64,000 nt of DNA from Paludibacteraceae bacterium (GTDB taxonomy: Bacteria > Bacteroidota > Bacteroidia > Bacteroidales > Paludibacteraceae), in assembly GCA_017647145.1 (NCBI GenBank), contig JAGCLD010000004.1:36045-100044 (forward strand), in the 5' to 3' direction. A program made the translations under genes and the position numbers. This document shows, one piece after another, positions 17,046-27,406 of this stretch. Under the pieces are notes generated by a model. It did not search any database. It had not been told where the DNA came from and saw nothing but the letters and a program-made list of their open reading frames with translations. How positions within the stretch are numbered: position 1 is the stretch's first letter; each line of letters opens with the position of its first letter.

Positions 17046-17066
17046 CTTGTCTGTTCGGTCAAAAGA

Positions 17067-17534
17067 CTACTTCTTTTCTTTTAATAAGTCACGAATCTCT
17101 GTAAGCAACACTTCTTCTTTGCTTGGTGCTGGAGGAGCTGGTGCTGGAGCAGGAACTGCTTCTTTCTTACGGCTGAGGTTACCCAACACGCGAATCACTG
17201 CAAAGATAGAGAATGCAATAATCAAGAAGTCGAATGTTACTTGTAGGAAGTTGCCATAGTTAAGCGTAGCTGCTGCTTTAAGCACCTCACCGGTTTCGCT
17301 TAACTCTTCTGGACGTATTACCCATTTAAGGTCAGTGAAGTTCACACCACCAACGATAAGTCCAATCAATGGCATAACAACATCTGCCACCAAAGAAGAA
17401 ACTATCTTACCAAAAGCACCACCGATAATTACACCGACTGCCATATCCATTACATTGCCTTTCATTGCGAAAGCCTTGAAGTCTTGCAGGAATGATACTG
17501 ACTTTTTACCTGCTTCTTTTACGTTTAATGCCAT
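17067..17534 (-). CDS. mscL: Large-conductance mechanosensitive channel
   Basis: 155 aa. MscL is an inner-membrane homopentamer that opens under hypo-osmotic stress. The N-terminal amphipathic helix ([20 protein letters not shown]) leads into TM1 ([20 protein letters not shown]) and the [10 protein letters not shown] segment. TM2 is [16 protein letters not shown] Pro/Ala linker (APAPAPPAP) precedes the C-terminal bundle helix [15 protein letters not shown]. Family features are complete and the length is normal. It has its own promoter box and terminator. Confidence 0.97.
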   Translation of the reverse strand: MALNVKEAGKKSVSFLQDFKAFAMKGNVMDMAVGVIIGGAFGKIVSSLVADVVMPLIGLIVGGVNFTDLKWVIRPEELSETGEVLKAAATLNYGNFLQVTFDFLIIAFSIFAVIRVLGNLSRKKEAVPAPAPAPPAPSKEEVLLTEIRDLLKEKK

Positions 17535-17557
17535 AATTCAATGTTTTTTGTTCGTTG

Positions 17558-17565
17558 CAAAGGTA
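17558..17565 (-). promoter_or_regulatory. -7 box TACCTTTG of mscL
   Basis: The minus strand reads TACCTTTG, giving a leader of about 20 nt to the ATG at 17534. Confidence 0.6.
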
Positions 17566-17655
17566 TATATTTTTCTATTGAAAAGCAATGTTAGTTCCCG
17601 TTTTATCTACAGAATCTTATTATTTTCCTACAACACAGGACAGCAACTCTACTAT

Positions 17656-19506
17656 TTAGTAATATAACACCTTTTCTACTGTGGTTTTACCTGAGCGATA
17701 TATGCTATGCTTGAGGAGTAGTCCTGAGCATGGTTTCGTAAGTACTCGCCCGAATAAATCATAATAATTGACCTTCAAAAGTTCATCCTCTGTCGATTCC
17801 ACAGAAGTCTGTGAAGGATTATATAGTTGAGCGGATATAAGCAAATTCTTCACATAAGCATCGTTATTGGTTTTATTGTTAAGACGTACATAAATAGAGG
17901 GTCCCCATGGAGCCGTATCACTATTAAGATTCACCAGATGCGGTTTGTAACTTCCACTTGAACCATTCTTTACTTGTGTCCCAACTTGTGTCCATGTAAT
18001 TCCATCGGCGGAGAACTCCACAACCACAGCTGCAGAAGAACTACCCACTGCCTTCATATCCATTGAGGCTGTACATCCTTTTGCCAAAGGGAAAGGTCCC
18101 CACATAAGTGTAGTAGTCTTCTTCTTTATACTCAATTCTTCTGTATGCATGATAATATCCGTACATTCACCATCAGGACGATTTTCACCGGAACCTGGTA
18201 CATCAGGTTTTCCCTCTTCTGGTTCGGGTTGAGTGAGCGAACCTTCTACATATTCTTTAGCCCCTAAGTCGGGTGCAGCACCATAATACGACAATGCAAA
18301 ATTAGGTTTAAGACGTATAGATGTCTGTACAGTCCCCTTGTTGATAGCCGGATTATTACTTTTGAGTTGGAATAGCTTTTCTATACGTGGATCACTGAGA
18401 CGGTAATTCTCATCGCGAGGCAATTTAGCATCTTCGCAATTAAGACTCTCAAACATATCAGCCGTAAAGGCAAGTCCCATGTTCCAACTATTTGTTGTTT
18501 CAATACTTCCGACAGCAATGCTTTGTCCTGTACCGGCATAAGAGAGATTATTAATCATTACATGTTGTCCCATGGTGGGTACTTCTGCAAAAGCAAAGTT
18601 ACCTATTCCATTGTTATTGTAGCCTGTACAGTTGATGCATGTAACTCCCCATGCATTATGATTCTGGTCAAAGCCTTTGCTCACATTGTTGAAAGCAAAG
18701 CTATTGAGCACTACATTGGGAGCATTGCCATCTACACCTCCTCCACCACCTAATTTAAAGCCATTACCATCTCCTTGAAAAGTAGATATATAGTCCTGCC
18801 AAAAGTTTTGTCCATTGCCAAATGACCAGCAACTATCAATCAACACGGGCTCACTCCCGCCATAGACATCCCAACCATCATCTACATTCTCCCATGCTCT
18901 ACATCCTCTAAAGACTGTACCTATACCTTCTTTGGCTGCAAATCCATCACCGTTTTCTCCTTTGTTACCCGTATCAGCATTGCGATAACTATCACAGTTG
19001 AGCACTAAAGCATTGACAGAACCACTTCCGATAGAAATACCGTCGTGACCACATTGCTCTATGATACAACCTTCCACTATGATGTTTTCTCCAGCAATGA
19101 TAATACCATTGTGTCCAGCCTTGTAGATTTTCATTCCTCTAACATGCCAATAGTTTCGTCTTAGGTCAAGCCCTCTATATGTAGAGTTTTCTGAACCATA
19201 ATTCCTAAAAGACGAACAATCAAAAACGGGTAATTCTCCTTTCACTGCAAACCAACATACGGGTTGTTGTTGCGTACCATCGTTTTTGGCTTTGATAGTA
19301 GCATGCACGGTGTAAGTTCCTCCTTTCGTCCAACATGTATCGCCTGCTTGTAGTGTAGTGGCTACCTTTGCGGGAGTGGCCCAGGCTGTTTCCCATGTGA
19401 GTCCGTCACTTATATCATTTCCATTTGGAGCAAGATAATAGACTTTTGCATTCAGTTGTGCAAAGACTAATAGACATAATGACAAACAAAATGTAATTTT
19501 TTTCAT
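17656..19506 (-). CDS. Secreted PL9-type pectate lyase-like beta-helix protein
   Basis: 616 aa from the ATG at 19506, which opens a signal peptide (MKKITFCLSLCLLVFAQLNA); the longer frame to 19554 is rejected. Residues about 22-420 form a right-handed parallel beta helix of polysaccharide lyase family 9 type: VYYLAPNGNDISDGLTWETA at the start, then GDGFAAKEGIGTVFRGCRAW and ENVDDGWDVYGG, and NGFKLGGGGGVDGN, which carry the Asp-rich calcium region and the active-site lysine region of PL9. A beta-sandwich module follows (about 470-570). The C-terminus (YYDLFGRVLTKPCSG) resembles a degenerate T9SS tail. Likely substrate is pectate or a related uronan. It is downstream of a paralog in the same transcript. 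Confidence 0.8.
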   Translation of the reverse strand: MKKITFCLSLCLLVFAQLNAKVYYLAPNGNDISDGLTWETAWATPAKVATTLQAGDTCWTKGGTYTVHATIKAKNDGTQQQPVCWFAVKGELPVFDCSSFRNYGSENSTYRGLDLRRNYWHVRGMKIYKAGHNGIIIAGENIIVEGCIIEQCGHDGISIGSGSVNALVLNCDSYRNADTGNKGENGDGFAAKEGIGTVFRGCRAWENVDDGWDVYGGSEPVLIDSCWSFGNGQNFWQDYISTFQGDGNGFKLGGGGGVDGNAPNVVLNSFAFNNVSKGFDQNHNAWGVTCINCTGYNNNGIGNFAFAEVPTMGQHVMINNLSYAGTGQSIAVGSIETTNSWNMGLAFTADMFESLNCEDAKLPRDENYRLSDPRIEKLFQLKSNNPAINKGTVQTSIRLKPNFALSYYGAAPDLGAKEYVEGSLTQPEPEEGKPDVPGSGENRPDGECTDIIMHTEELSIKKKTTTLMWGPFPLAKGCTASMDMKAVGSSSAAVVVEFSADGITWTQVGTQVKNGSSGSYKPHLVNLNSDTAPWGPSIYVRLNNKTNNDAYVKNLLISAQLYNPSQTSVESTEDELLKVNYYDLFGRVLTKPCSGLLLKHSIYRSGKTTVEKVLYY

Positions 19507-19571
19507 TCTTGATTTATATTTATAGGTCAGGGAGAGGGTCACTCTCCCTGACAATGTGACTATGCTTACTT

Positions 19572-22343
19572 TTACAGATTTACTACCATTTTACGCGCTA
19601 TGCGTTCTTGGCCATTGTTCATCATCACAACATACACTCCTTGAGGTAGAGATGTTGTATTGATTGGTAAATAGTAATCAGCTCCTTGTTCGATTGTACC
19701 ACTATATGCCATCATAATGATCTTACCATTCAAGTCACATACACTCACACGTACAGTAGCCGCAATAGCAGAACTCATCTTCAAGATAGCCTCTCCAGAG
19801 TATTGTCCTTGCATTACCTCTAGTGATGTAGTAGCCTCATGATTCATGATGGTCTGTATGTCTGTACTCACTCCTCCTTCAACCAATTCATAAGGACCAA
19901 GGTCTCGTGCTGCGCCATAAATAGGTTGGTATAGGAATGGAAATTCATCCGTATAAGGGACCGGCTTGTTGAGTCCTGCATCCACTAGTTTACTTCCACT
20001 CTTCAAACGTCCGAACCTTGGAGGCATACTTCCATCTGTACCACGGGGAGCTATAGCATCTGTCTCACTAAGACTCTCATAGTCGCTACGACTGAAGTTG
20101 CTCACTAAGTTTTTGTAGAAAGTTTTTCCTTGTTCTGCATTACCCAAATAAGCATTGTTACTTTCGCTTCCTACAAGAATCTCTTGTCTTCCGAAACATA
20201 CATTATTATAAAACTCTGAATTAGAACCTCCACCTGATTCAAACATAAAGTCGTATCCATTGTCGAATGCCAATCCACCGATGATGACATGTCCACCTTT
20301 GTGACTATTGCAGTCAAATCCTTTTGTACTTCCGCTCTTATCACATCCAAAGGCAATACAGTTGTAGGCATAATGCACGCCCTCAGAACTACCACCCGTT
20401 CCATTACCTCCTAATTTTATACCATTACCATTACCGGAAAATCCATGTCCTGAATCAAAGTATTCTTTTACCCACAAGTGGTCTTCTGCATTACCAGATT
20501 CCCATGCCCAGCACTCTATGAGTGTCACGTCAAAGTCGGTTTCATATAAATCCCAAGCATCATCACTATTGCGCCAAGCACGGCAACGGATAAATCTATT
20601 ACCTTTTCCATTATGCATTTTACAAGCAAATCCATCGGCATCACTACCATAATTACTATCATAGTCGCAGTTGTGGTGACTATCACAGTCAATAATATCA
20701 TTATAAGCGCAGAAGCTACCATCATTTTTACTACCCAATCCACTATCAGCAAAGTTGTGTCCGAATCCTAATTGGATTCCTGTATCAAGATTGTAGCTGA
20801 ACTCACATCGTTCGATGCGATTGTGACTACCTTCGAGTTTGATAGCATTGTCTGCTGCATGCATAATGTGTAGGCCATACAGATGCCAATAGTTACCTGT
20901 TAGCAAAATGCCTCTATCACCCACATTGGCTGTGCTACGATTACAATCCAACAACTGTTGTTCAAAGTCAAAGATAGGGGTTTCGCCTTCATAGTTACGG
21001 ATTGTGATTGGAGCATCGGCTGTTCCTGAAGTCTTAATGCGCACAGTGAGTTTTCCACTACTATCTCGTGTTGTGAATTTATATCGTCCACCTCTACAAA
21101 TGATGACGTCACCTGGTTTTGCTTGATTAACGGCATGTTGAAGATTCATCCAAGGTTGCGTAAAACTACCATCTCCTGCATCATTTCCGTCAGGAGCAAG
21201 ATAATACTCGGTAACTGATGTTTCTGCACCTCTACCTGTGAGTGTGACAGTTGATTGAGCGTTTCCACCAGATATATTGATAGTGGCGTTATAGTCGCTT
21301 AAATATGTAGGAGCAAATTTCACATGTATAGTGCTTGTCAAGGCAGCATCTGCATAAGGCAGTTCTATGGTTTGCGCATAAGTAGTTCCGTCATTGCTCA
21401 GACTGAAGGTGTTGGAAGTGCTTGTTAGAGATATTTTTCCCGTAGCCGGAGTTAAGAATTTAGTAGTAATACTCAAGGTGAGAACTTTTGATTCACCTGT
21501 CTTTACATTCTTGAAGGCTATGGAATTGACTTCCGGTGTGATGGAAGGCACCGTCAGTGTAGTAGCCTTGAGAGTAGCCGGCGATGTAGTAAGATAGTTT
21601 CTATTATCGTTTACACCATTATACTCATATGCCACAAAAGAATATGTTTCTCCGGGTAGTAATCCGGATACCGAAAGTGTTGCTGCATTATCGGAAGCTA
21701 CCAAGACAGTGCCATCTTCCAATGTTTTCGGGAAATTGCCCACATAAGCCACTCCATCTTCTGGAACAAAGGAACATTCATCACCTTTTTGATAAACTAC
21801 CAAGCGTCCTTCTCCATCGCCTTTTTCCACATTGAGCGTAAGGGTATTTCCTTTTATGTCAGAGATGGAGAGAGAGGCTTGCTTTGTAGGTTCTTGTGCA
21901 AGATTTACATAAGCAATCTCAATATCATCCACAAAGATCGTTGCACTGCTACATGTGAATCGGATGAGCACTCCCGAAGTAGTAGATTCATTGATGACAT
22001 GGGTAGCTGACCCATAAGTAGATGAAGAGGATACCTTCACACTACCTATCTCAGTCCATGTTTGTCCATTGTCTATGGATTTTTCAACAGTGAGGGTTTT
22101 GTTACTACCACTTCCCCTATGTTTATATGCAATCTGCGTCGGGTTGTTGATAGGTGCTGTCGTCATAGTAGCTTTTGCACCCATTGCTGCGCGTGTACTA
22201 CCGTTATCTTTTTTAAAAGTTACTCCTGTTGATGTCCATCCTTCAGGAAGAGATGAAGAGTCAAAGTCAACAAAGATTGGGCTTGCTGCATAGAGCATAA
22301 CACTCATCGTGAGCAAAGAGAGGGTTAAGAATATTTTCTTCAT
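19572..22343 (-). CDS. Secreted multidomain PL9-type pectate lyase with T9SS tail
   Basis: 923 aa. Signal peptide (1-19); a jelly-roll, carbohydrate-binding-like domain (about 20-150); an Fn3-like segment (about 155-265); a beta-sandwich (about 270-375); then the PL9 beta helix (about 378-830) beginning EYYLAPDGNDAGDGSF. The helix contains DADGFACKMHNGKGNRFIRC, AWRNSDDAWDLYE and GNGIKLGGNG, matching the calcium-binding and catalytic rungs of PL9 lyases. The last 85 residues form a T9SS sorting domain (VRVSVCDLNGKIIM, then LPQGVYVVMM). It should be secreted through T9SS, with PorU/PorV as on the left of this window, and cleave pectate by beta-elimination. It is followed after 65 bp by a paralog. 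Confidence 0.85.
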   Translation of the reverse strand: MKKIFLTLSLLTMSVMLYAASPIFVDFDSSSLPEGWTSTGVTFKKDNGSTRAAMGAKATMTTAPINNPTQIAYKHRGSGSNKTLTVEKSIDNGQTWTEIGSVKVSSSSTYGSATHVINESTTSGVLIRFTCSSATIFVDDIEIAYVNLAQEPTKQASLSISDIKGNTLTLNVEKGDGEGRLVVYQKGDECSFVPEDGVAYVGNFPKTLEDGTVLVASDNAATLSVSGLLPGETYSFVAYEYNGVNDNRNYLTTSPATLKATTLTVPSITPEVNSIAFKNVKTGESKVLTLSITTKFLTPATGKISLTSTSNTFSLSNDGTTYAQTIELPYADAALTSTIHVKFAPTYLSDYNATINISGGNAQSTVTLTGRGAETSVTEYYLAPDGNDAGDGSFTQPWMNLQHAVNQAKPGDVIICRGGRYKFTTRDSSGKLTVRIKTSGTADAPITIRNYEGETPIFDFEQQLLDCNRSTANVGDRGILLTGNYWHLYGLHIMHAADNAIKLEGSHNRIERCEFSYNLDTGIQLGFGHNFADSGLGSKNDGSFCAYNDIIDCDSHHNCDYDSNYGSDADGFACKMHNGKGNRFIRCRAWRNSDDAWDLYETDFDVTLIECWAWESGNAEDHLWVKEYFDSGHGFSGNGNGIKLGGNGTGGSSEGVHYAYNCIAFGCDKSGSTKGFDCNSHKGGHVIIGGLAFDNGYDFMFESGGGSNSEFYNNVCFGRQEILVGSESNNAYLGNAEQGKTFYKNLVSNFSRSDYESLSETDAIAPRGTDGSMPPRFGRLKSGSKLVDAGLNKPVPYTDEFPFLYQPIYGAARDLGPYELVEGGVSTDIQTIMNHEATTSLEVMQGQYSGEAILKMSSAIAATVRVSVCDLNGKIIMMAYSGTIEQGADYYLPINTTSLPQGVYVVMMNNGQERIARKMVVNL

Positions 22344-22383
22344 ATGTAATAATTATTTAGGGTTTCACACAATAATCATTCAG

Positions 22384-22391
22384 CAAAATTA
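22384..22391 (-). promoter_or_regulatory. -7 box TAATTTTG of the PL9 pair
   Basis: The minus strand reads TAATTTTG, giving a leader of about 37 nt to the ATG at 22343. No clear -33 TTTG is seen, so an activator may be needed. Confidence 0.45.
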
Positions 22392-22553
22392 AAAGTTACT
22401 CCGGACAGGATTGATGTCATAAAAGTGTTTTATGTATTACGAATTGACATGTTGACATTTTTACGTATAAAAAAATGACGTTATACGTGTAGAAATAAAT
22501 TTACTTACAAGTATTTATACTTGCGATTATGGATGTATGGCAAAAGAGCTGTT

Positions 22554-22619
22554 AAAGTATCTTGATGGTATCTAGTTCCTATCTAGTTCCTATCTGTTTT
22601 GTATCTAATTCCCATCTAG
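22554..22619. repeat. 11-bp-phased repeat tract (locus 2)
   Basis: Six tandem 11-base units with consensus TTCCTATCTAG and no spacer; the later units diverge (TTTGTATCTAA, TTCCCATCTAG). Read on the minus strand, the tract matches 47191-47245 unit by unit. It lies between the PL9 promoter and the RecB-like gene. The remaining intergenic sequence 22392-22689 shows a small hairpin (ACAAGTATTTATACTTG near 22507-22523) and nothing else recognised. Confidence 0.8.
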
Positions 22620-22689
22620 TGATTCCAGAGTTGTCCCTAGATGGACCTGCGATGCTAGGTCAGGGGTGGGTAGGAAGGAGGGAAAGGGT

Positions 22690-25600
22690 TTAGATGGTAA
22701 TAATTTTACCGATTTCGACATAACAAAGATAGCCTTGACACTGATAACCCATTTGAGTGATATAGTTCATATAGTCTTTGACTTGTGAGGTGTATTTGTC
22801 GTCGATGAGTTCGCCGAATTTATAGTCAATGACAATTGCTTTTCTTTCATTTGGATCAATCATTAGCCTGTCAGGACGACGCGTGAGCCCATTTGGCAAA
22901 AGAATGGAAGCTTCATTGTGAACGATGTACTTCTTGTCAAACCAGTCTTCCGATTGCACCATTTTTCTGAATCGATCAAGTTCTTGTCGGATGACCTCTG
23001 TTTCATCTGCACTAATTCTTCCTTCACACAGAGCAACCTGAACAGCAGAGTTGAAGTCCTCTTCATAGTGAATATTCTTGAGGATGTCGTGCATAATGAT
23101 TCCCAGTCTTCTTCTGTCTTCGTGTAGGGGTTTGTTGAGTTGGTGAGGTACGAAGGTGTTTTTTATCTTCAGTCGGTCTGAGATAGCATGATACTGAAAT
23201 CCAAGGACCTCGGATGGATTCTTAAGGGATTGGGCAGGAAGGCATTGAGAGAGGTCTTCTATACCCTCTTGATAGATGGTTGAGTCATCTGCTTCTGTGA
23301 GTTGTTCTTGATGGTTATTGAGGTAAGCACAGAGTAATTGTGCAGTGCTATTAATTTTTCCCTGTTCCTTGTAAGGCGTCATACAATAGAGACCTTGGAC
23401 TGCACGTGTGAATGCCACATAGAGAAGATTGAGATTATCTATCAATATATTGAGTTTTTCCGCCAGATAAATATCCGCGAAGTCCGTGTTAACCAGATTT
23501 TCTTTTGATGAGATGGGCAGTAGTTGTGGTTGTGATTCATCGGTTTTATTTGGATTTTGACACCACAGGATGTCACCCTGCATAACCTTGATGCTCCACA
23601 CAAATGGAATGATGACATGCTCAAACTCAAGACCTTTAGACTGATGTATTGTCATCACATTTATTGCGTCGTCCACATTGGGACAAGGTACTGTTTTGTT
23701 TTTCCCCACTTTCTCCCACCATTCAATGAATCCCCTTATATCAGCATTATTATCGTTGACATATTGGAATACGCAGTCTAAGAAACATTGCAAAAAGATT
23801 TCTTCTCCCTGAATGTCGCCTAATTGGAAGAATGAGATGAGTTGTTGTATGCGGTCACAAAGCGATAGTTTGCTTATTTCCGCATATTTTGTCCGCTCAT
23901 CATCTGTAAAGAGAAGTGATTTTTGCGCCTTGCTGGCACGAGTGATTGCTTCGTCAGTGGGTGTGCCTTGACACTTCAGATAGTAATAGTTGAGGGCAAC
24001 ATAGCGAATCGTAGATTCTTGGTCTAAGTGCAGGAGTAAACTATTGACCAACAATCGTACTCCAAGTGCATTATTAACACAGAGACCTTCATTTGAGACT
24101 ACACGATGACCTTGTTGTAAAAGAGCCGATGTGATGTGTTGTGCATCTATGTTGTTTCTAACCAATAGAGTTATATCTCGTGGTTGTACACCTTGATTTA
24201 GGAGTGTGTTTACCCGCTGAAGTGCCTTTTCCGTAGCCCAAGCGTGATAATTGAGTGTGTCATCTTTGGCTTGTTGTATGATTTGCACATAGCCCTTATT
24301 GACATTCGCTTCAACCGGTGTTTGACGAATAGTTTCATAGGCCTTTTGGAGGGTATCTTCCAATCCTTTCTGCGGGTATTCATGCTGCAAGTAGTCAGTA
24401 ATAAGGTTCACGGCTTCCTTGAAAAAACGATTGTTGAATTCAACGATGTTTTCTCCACTTCTATAATTGTTAGGCAATTTCGCCTCTACAGAAGCCGGAA
24501 TATCTTGCTGAATACGCGTGTTGAGTAAAGTCCAATCAGAGTTTCTCCACCTATAAATACTCTGCTTCACATCACCCACCACCAAATTACTATGTCCATT
24601 TCCGAGGCTTTCTTCGATAAGCGGTCGGAAATTGTCCCACTGCATAGCAGATGTATCTTGAAATTCATCAAGCATAAAATGTTTGTAGCGCACCCCTATT
24701 TTCTCATAGACGAAAGGAGTGTCACTCTCTCCAATAATACGACGGAGGAGGACATTTGTATCACTGATTGGCAAAATATTTTGTTCGCTTGCAAGCGTGC
24801 GAAGGTGGTGTTCTATATCGCTTAAGATGCCCATTGTATTGAGGTGCTGGAGCATTGTAAGCGCAGTTTCATAAGAACGATAGGATTCATCCCACCAAGC
24901 AATTAGTTTCTCTAATATTGGCAAAAGAGACTCGTAAATACCTTGAATAGCCGTCCTCACATTCTCAGGAGTAGTCTTTGCATAACACTGGTCAACTCCA
25001 TCGGTGAAAGCAGAGAAGGATTTAGAAGGTTGCTTGATGATGCCATTTGCCCAATTGTTCAACAGCGACATTGCAGAACGACTTCCACCCTTGAAATGAG
25101 TGGTTTGCAATCCAGCATTGTCTAAAATCCTTAGGGCTTGATAAGCCAAGTCATGAAGGGAAGATTCAAGCGAGTTTTTTTTTGCAAGAAGCGCTTTCTT
25201 AAATGCTGACAAATGGGACTTCTCTATTGATTTATTTTGTGAGTTGTTACGTAAGTACTGTTCAGCAAAAAGTTGTTTTCCCAAGTTCTCAATATCGTTT
25301 CGGATGTTCCATGATTTGCCTTCCTGAATATTTTCCTTGGTGTATTGTATCAGCCATTTAAAGAGTGGAGTGTTTTCTTTCAAGTCAGAAAACATCACAT
25401 CAATGGCCTGTTGCAACAACGCCTCCGTGTCAAGATAAACACTGTAGGAACCCGACAGACCTATCTCTCGAGCAAAAGCACGAACGATACGCTGGAAAAA
25501 ACTATCAATGGTGCTGATAGAGAAAGATGAATAGTCTTGAAGAATGCCAATCAACAGACGCCCTGCCCGCTCATTAACCGTCCATTCATCCATATTGAAG

Positions 25601-25830
25601 GTTGCACATAACTCAGCTCGATAAGGCGAAGCTTCACCCTTGGACAACTTATAAAGTTGCTGAATCAAGCGTTGCTTCATCTCATTGGTAGCCTTGTGTG
25701 TGAAAGTAACAGCAAGAATACGCCTATAGGACCTATCATCTGTATCTTCAAAAAGCATCCGGATATACTCTCTAACAAGGGTATATGTCTTACCAGATCC
25801 AGCCGATGCTTTATAGACTGACAGGGGCAT
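22690..25830 (-). CDS. RecB/AddA-like UvrD helicase with C-terminal PD-(D/E)XK nuclease
   Basis: 1046 aa. Superfamily 1A helicase: Walker A KASAGSGKT (7-15), motif Ia TFTHKATNEMKQR, motif II DEFQDTSAMQW, motif III VGDVKQSIYRWRNSD, then HQSKGLEFEHVIIP and LLYVAFTRAVQGLY. The C-terminal about 150 residues carry a RecB-type nuclease: MHDILKNIH, RRPDRLMID and VIDYKFGE (DYK about 1002-1004). Such enzymes process double-strand breaks, normally with an AddB or RecC partner. No partner gene is in this window. It is the last gene after glyS-clpX-SUI1, 17 bp beyond the SUI1 stop. AddA versus RecB cannot be decided here. Confidence 0.88.
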   Translation of the reverse strand: MPLSVYKASAGSGKTYTLVREYIRMLFEDTDDRSYRRILAVTFTHKATNEMKQRLIQQLYKLSKGEASPYRAELCATFNMDEWTVNERAGRLLIGILQDYSSFSISTIDSFFQRIVRAFAREIGLSGSYSVYLDTEALLQQAIDVMFSDLKENTPLFKWLIQYTKENIQEGKSWNIRNDIENLGKQLFAEQYLRNNSQNKSIEKSHLSAFKKALLAKKNSLESSLHDLAYQALRILDNAGLQTTHFKGGSRSAMSLLNNWANGIIKQPSKSFSAFTDGVDQCYAKTTPENVRTAIQGIYESLLPILEKLIAWWDESYRSYETALTMLQHLNTMGILSDIEHHLRTLASEQNILPISDTNVLLRRIIGESDTPFVYEKIGVRYKHFMLDEFQDTSAMQWDNFRPLIEESLGNGHSNLVVGDVKQSIYRWRNSDWTLLNTRIQQDIPASVEAKLPNNYRSGENIVEFNNRFFKEAVNLITDYLQHEYPQKGLEDTLQKAYETIRQTPVEANVNKGYVQIIQQAKDDTLNYHAWATEKALQRVNTLLNQGVQPRDITLLVRNNIDAQHITSALLQQGHRVVSNEGLCVNNALGVRLLVNSLLLHLDQESTIRYVALNYYYLKCQGTPTDEAITRASKAQKSLLFTDDERTKYAEISKLSLCDRIQQLISFFQLGDIQGEEIFLQCFLDCVFQYVNDNNADIRGFIEWWEKVGKNKTVPCPNVDDAINVMTIHQSKGLEFEHVIIPFVWSIKVMQGDILWCQNPNKTDESQPQLLPISSKENLVNTDFADIYLAEKLNILIDNLNLLYVAFTRAVQGLYCMTPYKEQGKINSTAQLLCAYLNNHQEQLTEADDSTIYQEGIEDLSQCLPAQSLKNPSEVLGFQYHAISDRLKIKNTFVPHQLNKPLHEDRRRLGIIMHDILKNIHYEEDFNSAVQVALCEGRISADETEVIRQELDRFRKMVQSEDWFDKKYIVHNEASILLPNGLTRRPDRLMIDPNERKAIVIDYKFGELIDDKYTSQVKDYMNYITQMGYQCQGYLCYVEIGKIITI

Positions 25831-25847
25831 AATCTCCGAACTATTGA

Positions 25848-26177
25848 TTAGAAATTAATACGTTTCACCTTGTGTCCTTTTTGTTCCAAGAACACAGCTA
25901 CCTTTTGACGCATGTCACCTTGAATCAAGATTTCTCCACCTCGCACAGAACCTCCTGTGCTACATGTGACTTTTAGTTCCTTGGCTAATTCCTTAATCTG
26001 AACGTCATCCCACGTGAACCCACTTACAATTGTTGCGGGTTTCCCATTACGTTTTTCCATCTCTACACGCAATAATTGACGTTCCATTTCAGCCTTTACG
26101 GGCTCTTGAATGGGTGCTTCTTCCTGTATCGGTGTGTCAAGGAGAGCCCCTAATTTAGATTTCCAATCTTCCTGCAT
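25848..26177 (-). CDS. SUI1/YciH-family translation factor
   Basis: 109 aa. The C-terminal 70 residues form the SUI1 (eIF1-like) fold: TIVSGFTWDDVQIKELAKEL, then LKVTCSTGGSVRGGEILIQG and KGHKVKRINF, the last ending the protein as usual. In eukaryotes and archaea eIF1 controls start-codon fidelity; bacterial YciH has been linked to initiation under stress, and its role in Bacteroidota is not settled. The start overlaps the clpX stop as TAATG, indicating translational coupling. Confidence 0.9.
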   Translation of the reverse strand: MQEDWKSKLGALLDTPIQEEAPIQEPVKAEMERQLLRVEMEKRNGKPATIVSGFTWDDVQIKELAKELKVTCSTGGSVRGGEILIQGDMRQKVAVFLEQKGHKVKRINF

Positions 26178-27406
26178 TACAAAGCAAAGTTTAGTTTTTC
26201 TATTTTCGCTTTAGCATACTCTAATGTAAGTACATATTGTTGAAGGTCGGATGAAGGAATTTCATACATTAGATCAGTCATAATAGCTTCGGCAATAGAG
26301 CGCAATCCACGTGCACCTAATTTAAACTCGATAGCCTTATCAACGATATAGTCTAAGACTTCCTCTGAAAAGGATAACTTAACACCATCCATCTCAAACA
26401 ATCGTTCATACTGCTTGACAATAGCATTTTTAGGTTCAGTAAGGATACGCTTCAAAGCAGTCCTATCCAAGGGTTCTAAATAGCTGAGAACCGGGAGACG
26501 ACCAATGATTTCAGGGATCAAGCCAAAACTCTTTAAATCTTGTGGCGTGATGTATTGTAATAGATTGTCTGCATCAATTTTATGTACATTTTGTACAGAG
26601 GTATAACCGACCGTGTGTGTATTCAATCGAGAAGCAATACGACGTTCTATACCATCAAATGCTCCCCCACAAATAAACAAGATATTCTGAGTGTTAACCG
26701 CAATCATCTTTTGGTCAGGATGTTTACGACCACCTTGTGGTGGAACATTCACTATGCTTCCCTCTAACAACTTTAAGAGACCTTGCTGAACTCCTTCTCC
26801 ACTTACGTCACGCGTGATGCTCGGATTATCTCCTTTACGAGCTATCTTGTCAATTTCATCAATAAAGACTATCCCCCGTTCTGCCTCTTCCACCTTATAG
26901 TCGGCAACCTGCAGCAAGCGTGTCAAAACACTCTCAATATCCTCGCCCACATAACCAGCCTCCGTCAAGACAGTAGCATCAACGATTGTGAAAGGCACAG
27001 AGAGTTTCTTTGCAATGGTCTTAGCCAAGAGCGTTTTACCCGTACCTGTATGTCCAACCATGATGATATTTGACTTGTCAATCTCCACGGCATTATCATC
27101 ACCTACACATGCCAACCGTTTATAATGATTGTACACAGCCACAGATAAATATCGTTTAGCAGCATCTTGACCTATGACATATTGATCAAGATACTCTTTG
27201 ATTTCATTGGGTTTAGGCAGCGAAGTAATGTCTATTTTTTCAGCCTGTTTTTTCGGAGCATCCTTATGAATCAACGAGTTTGCATACTCAATGCAATCAC
27301 TGCATATACATGCATCAATATATCCCCTAAAGAGTAGAGGCACTTCACTTTCCTTACGTCCACAAAAGCCGCACACCGCTTCCTTTTCGGTAGTTTTTTT
27401 AGCCAT
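26177..27406 (-). CDS. clpX: ATP-dependent Clp protease unfoldase ClpX
   Basis: 409 aa. The N-terminal zinc-binding domain has Cys12, Cys15, Cys35 and Cys38. The AAA+ core has Walker A GHTGTGKT (118-125), Walker [13 protein letters not shown], and pore loop region [11 protein letters not shown] sensor-2 ARGLR motif lies near the C-terminus. ClpX unfolds substrates for the ClpP peptidase. No clpP lies beside it in this window. Its start overlaps the glyS stop and its stop overlaps the SUI1 start, both as TAATG. Confidence 0.97.
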   Translation of the reverse strand: MAKKTTEKEAVCGFCGRKESEVPLLFRGYIDACICSDCIEYANSLIHKDAPKKQAEKIDITSLPKPNEIKEYLDQYVIGQDAAKRYLSVAVYNHYKRLACVGDDNAVEIDKSNIIMVGHTGTGKTLLAKTIAKKLSVPFTIVDATVLTEAGYVGEDIESVLTRLLQVADYKVEEAERGIVFIDEIDKIARKGDNPSITRDVSGEGVQQGLLKLLEGSIVNVPPQGGRKHPDQKMIAVNTQNILFICGGAFDGIERRIASRLNTHTVGYTSVQNVHKIDADNLLQYITPQDLKSFGLIPEIIGRLPVLSYLEPLDRTALKRILTEPKNAIVKQYERLFEMDGVKLSFSEEVLDYIVDKAIEFKLGARGLRSIAEAIMTDLMYEIPSSDLQQYVLTLEYAKAKIEKLNFAL

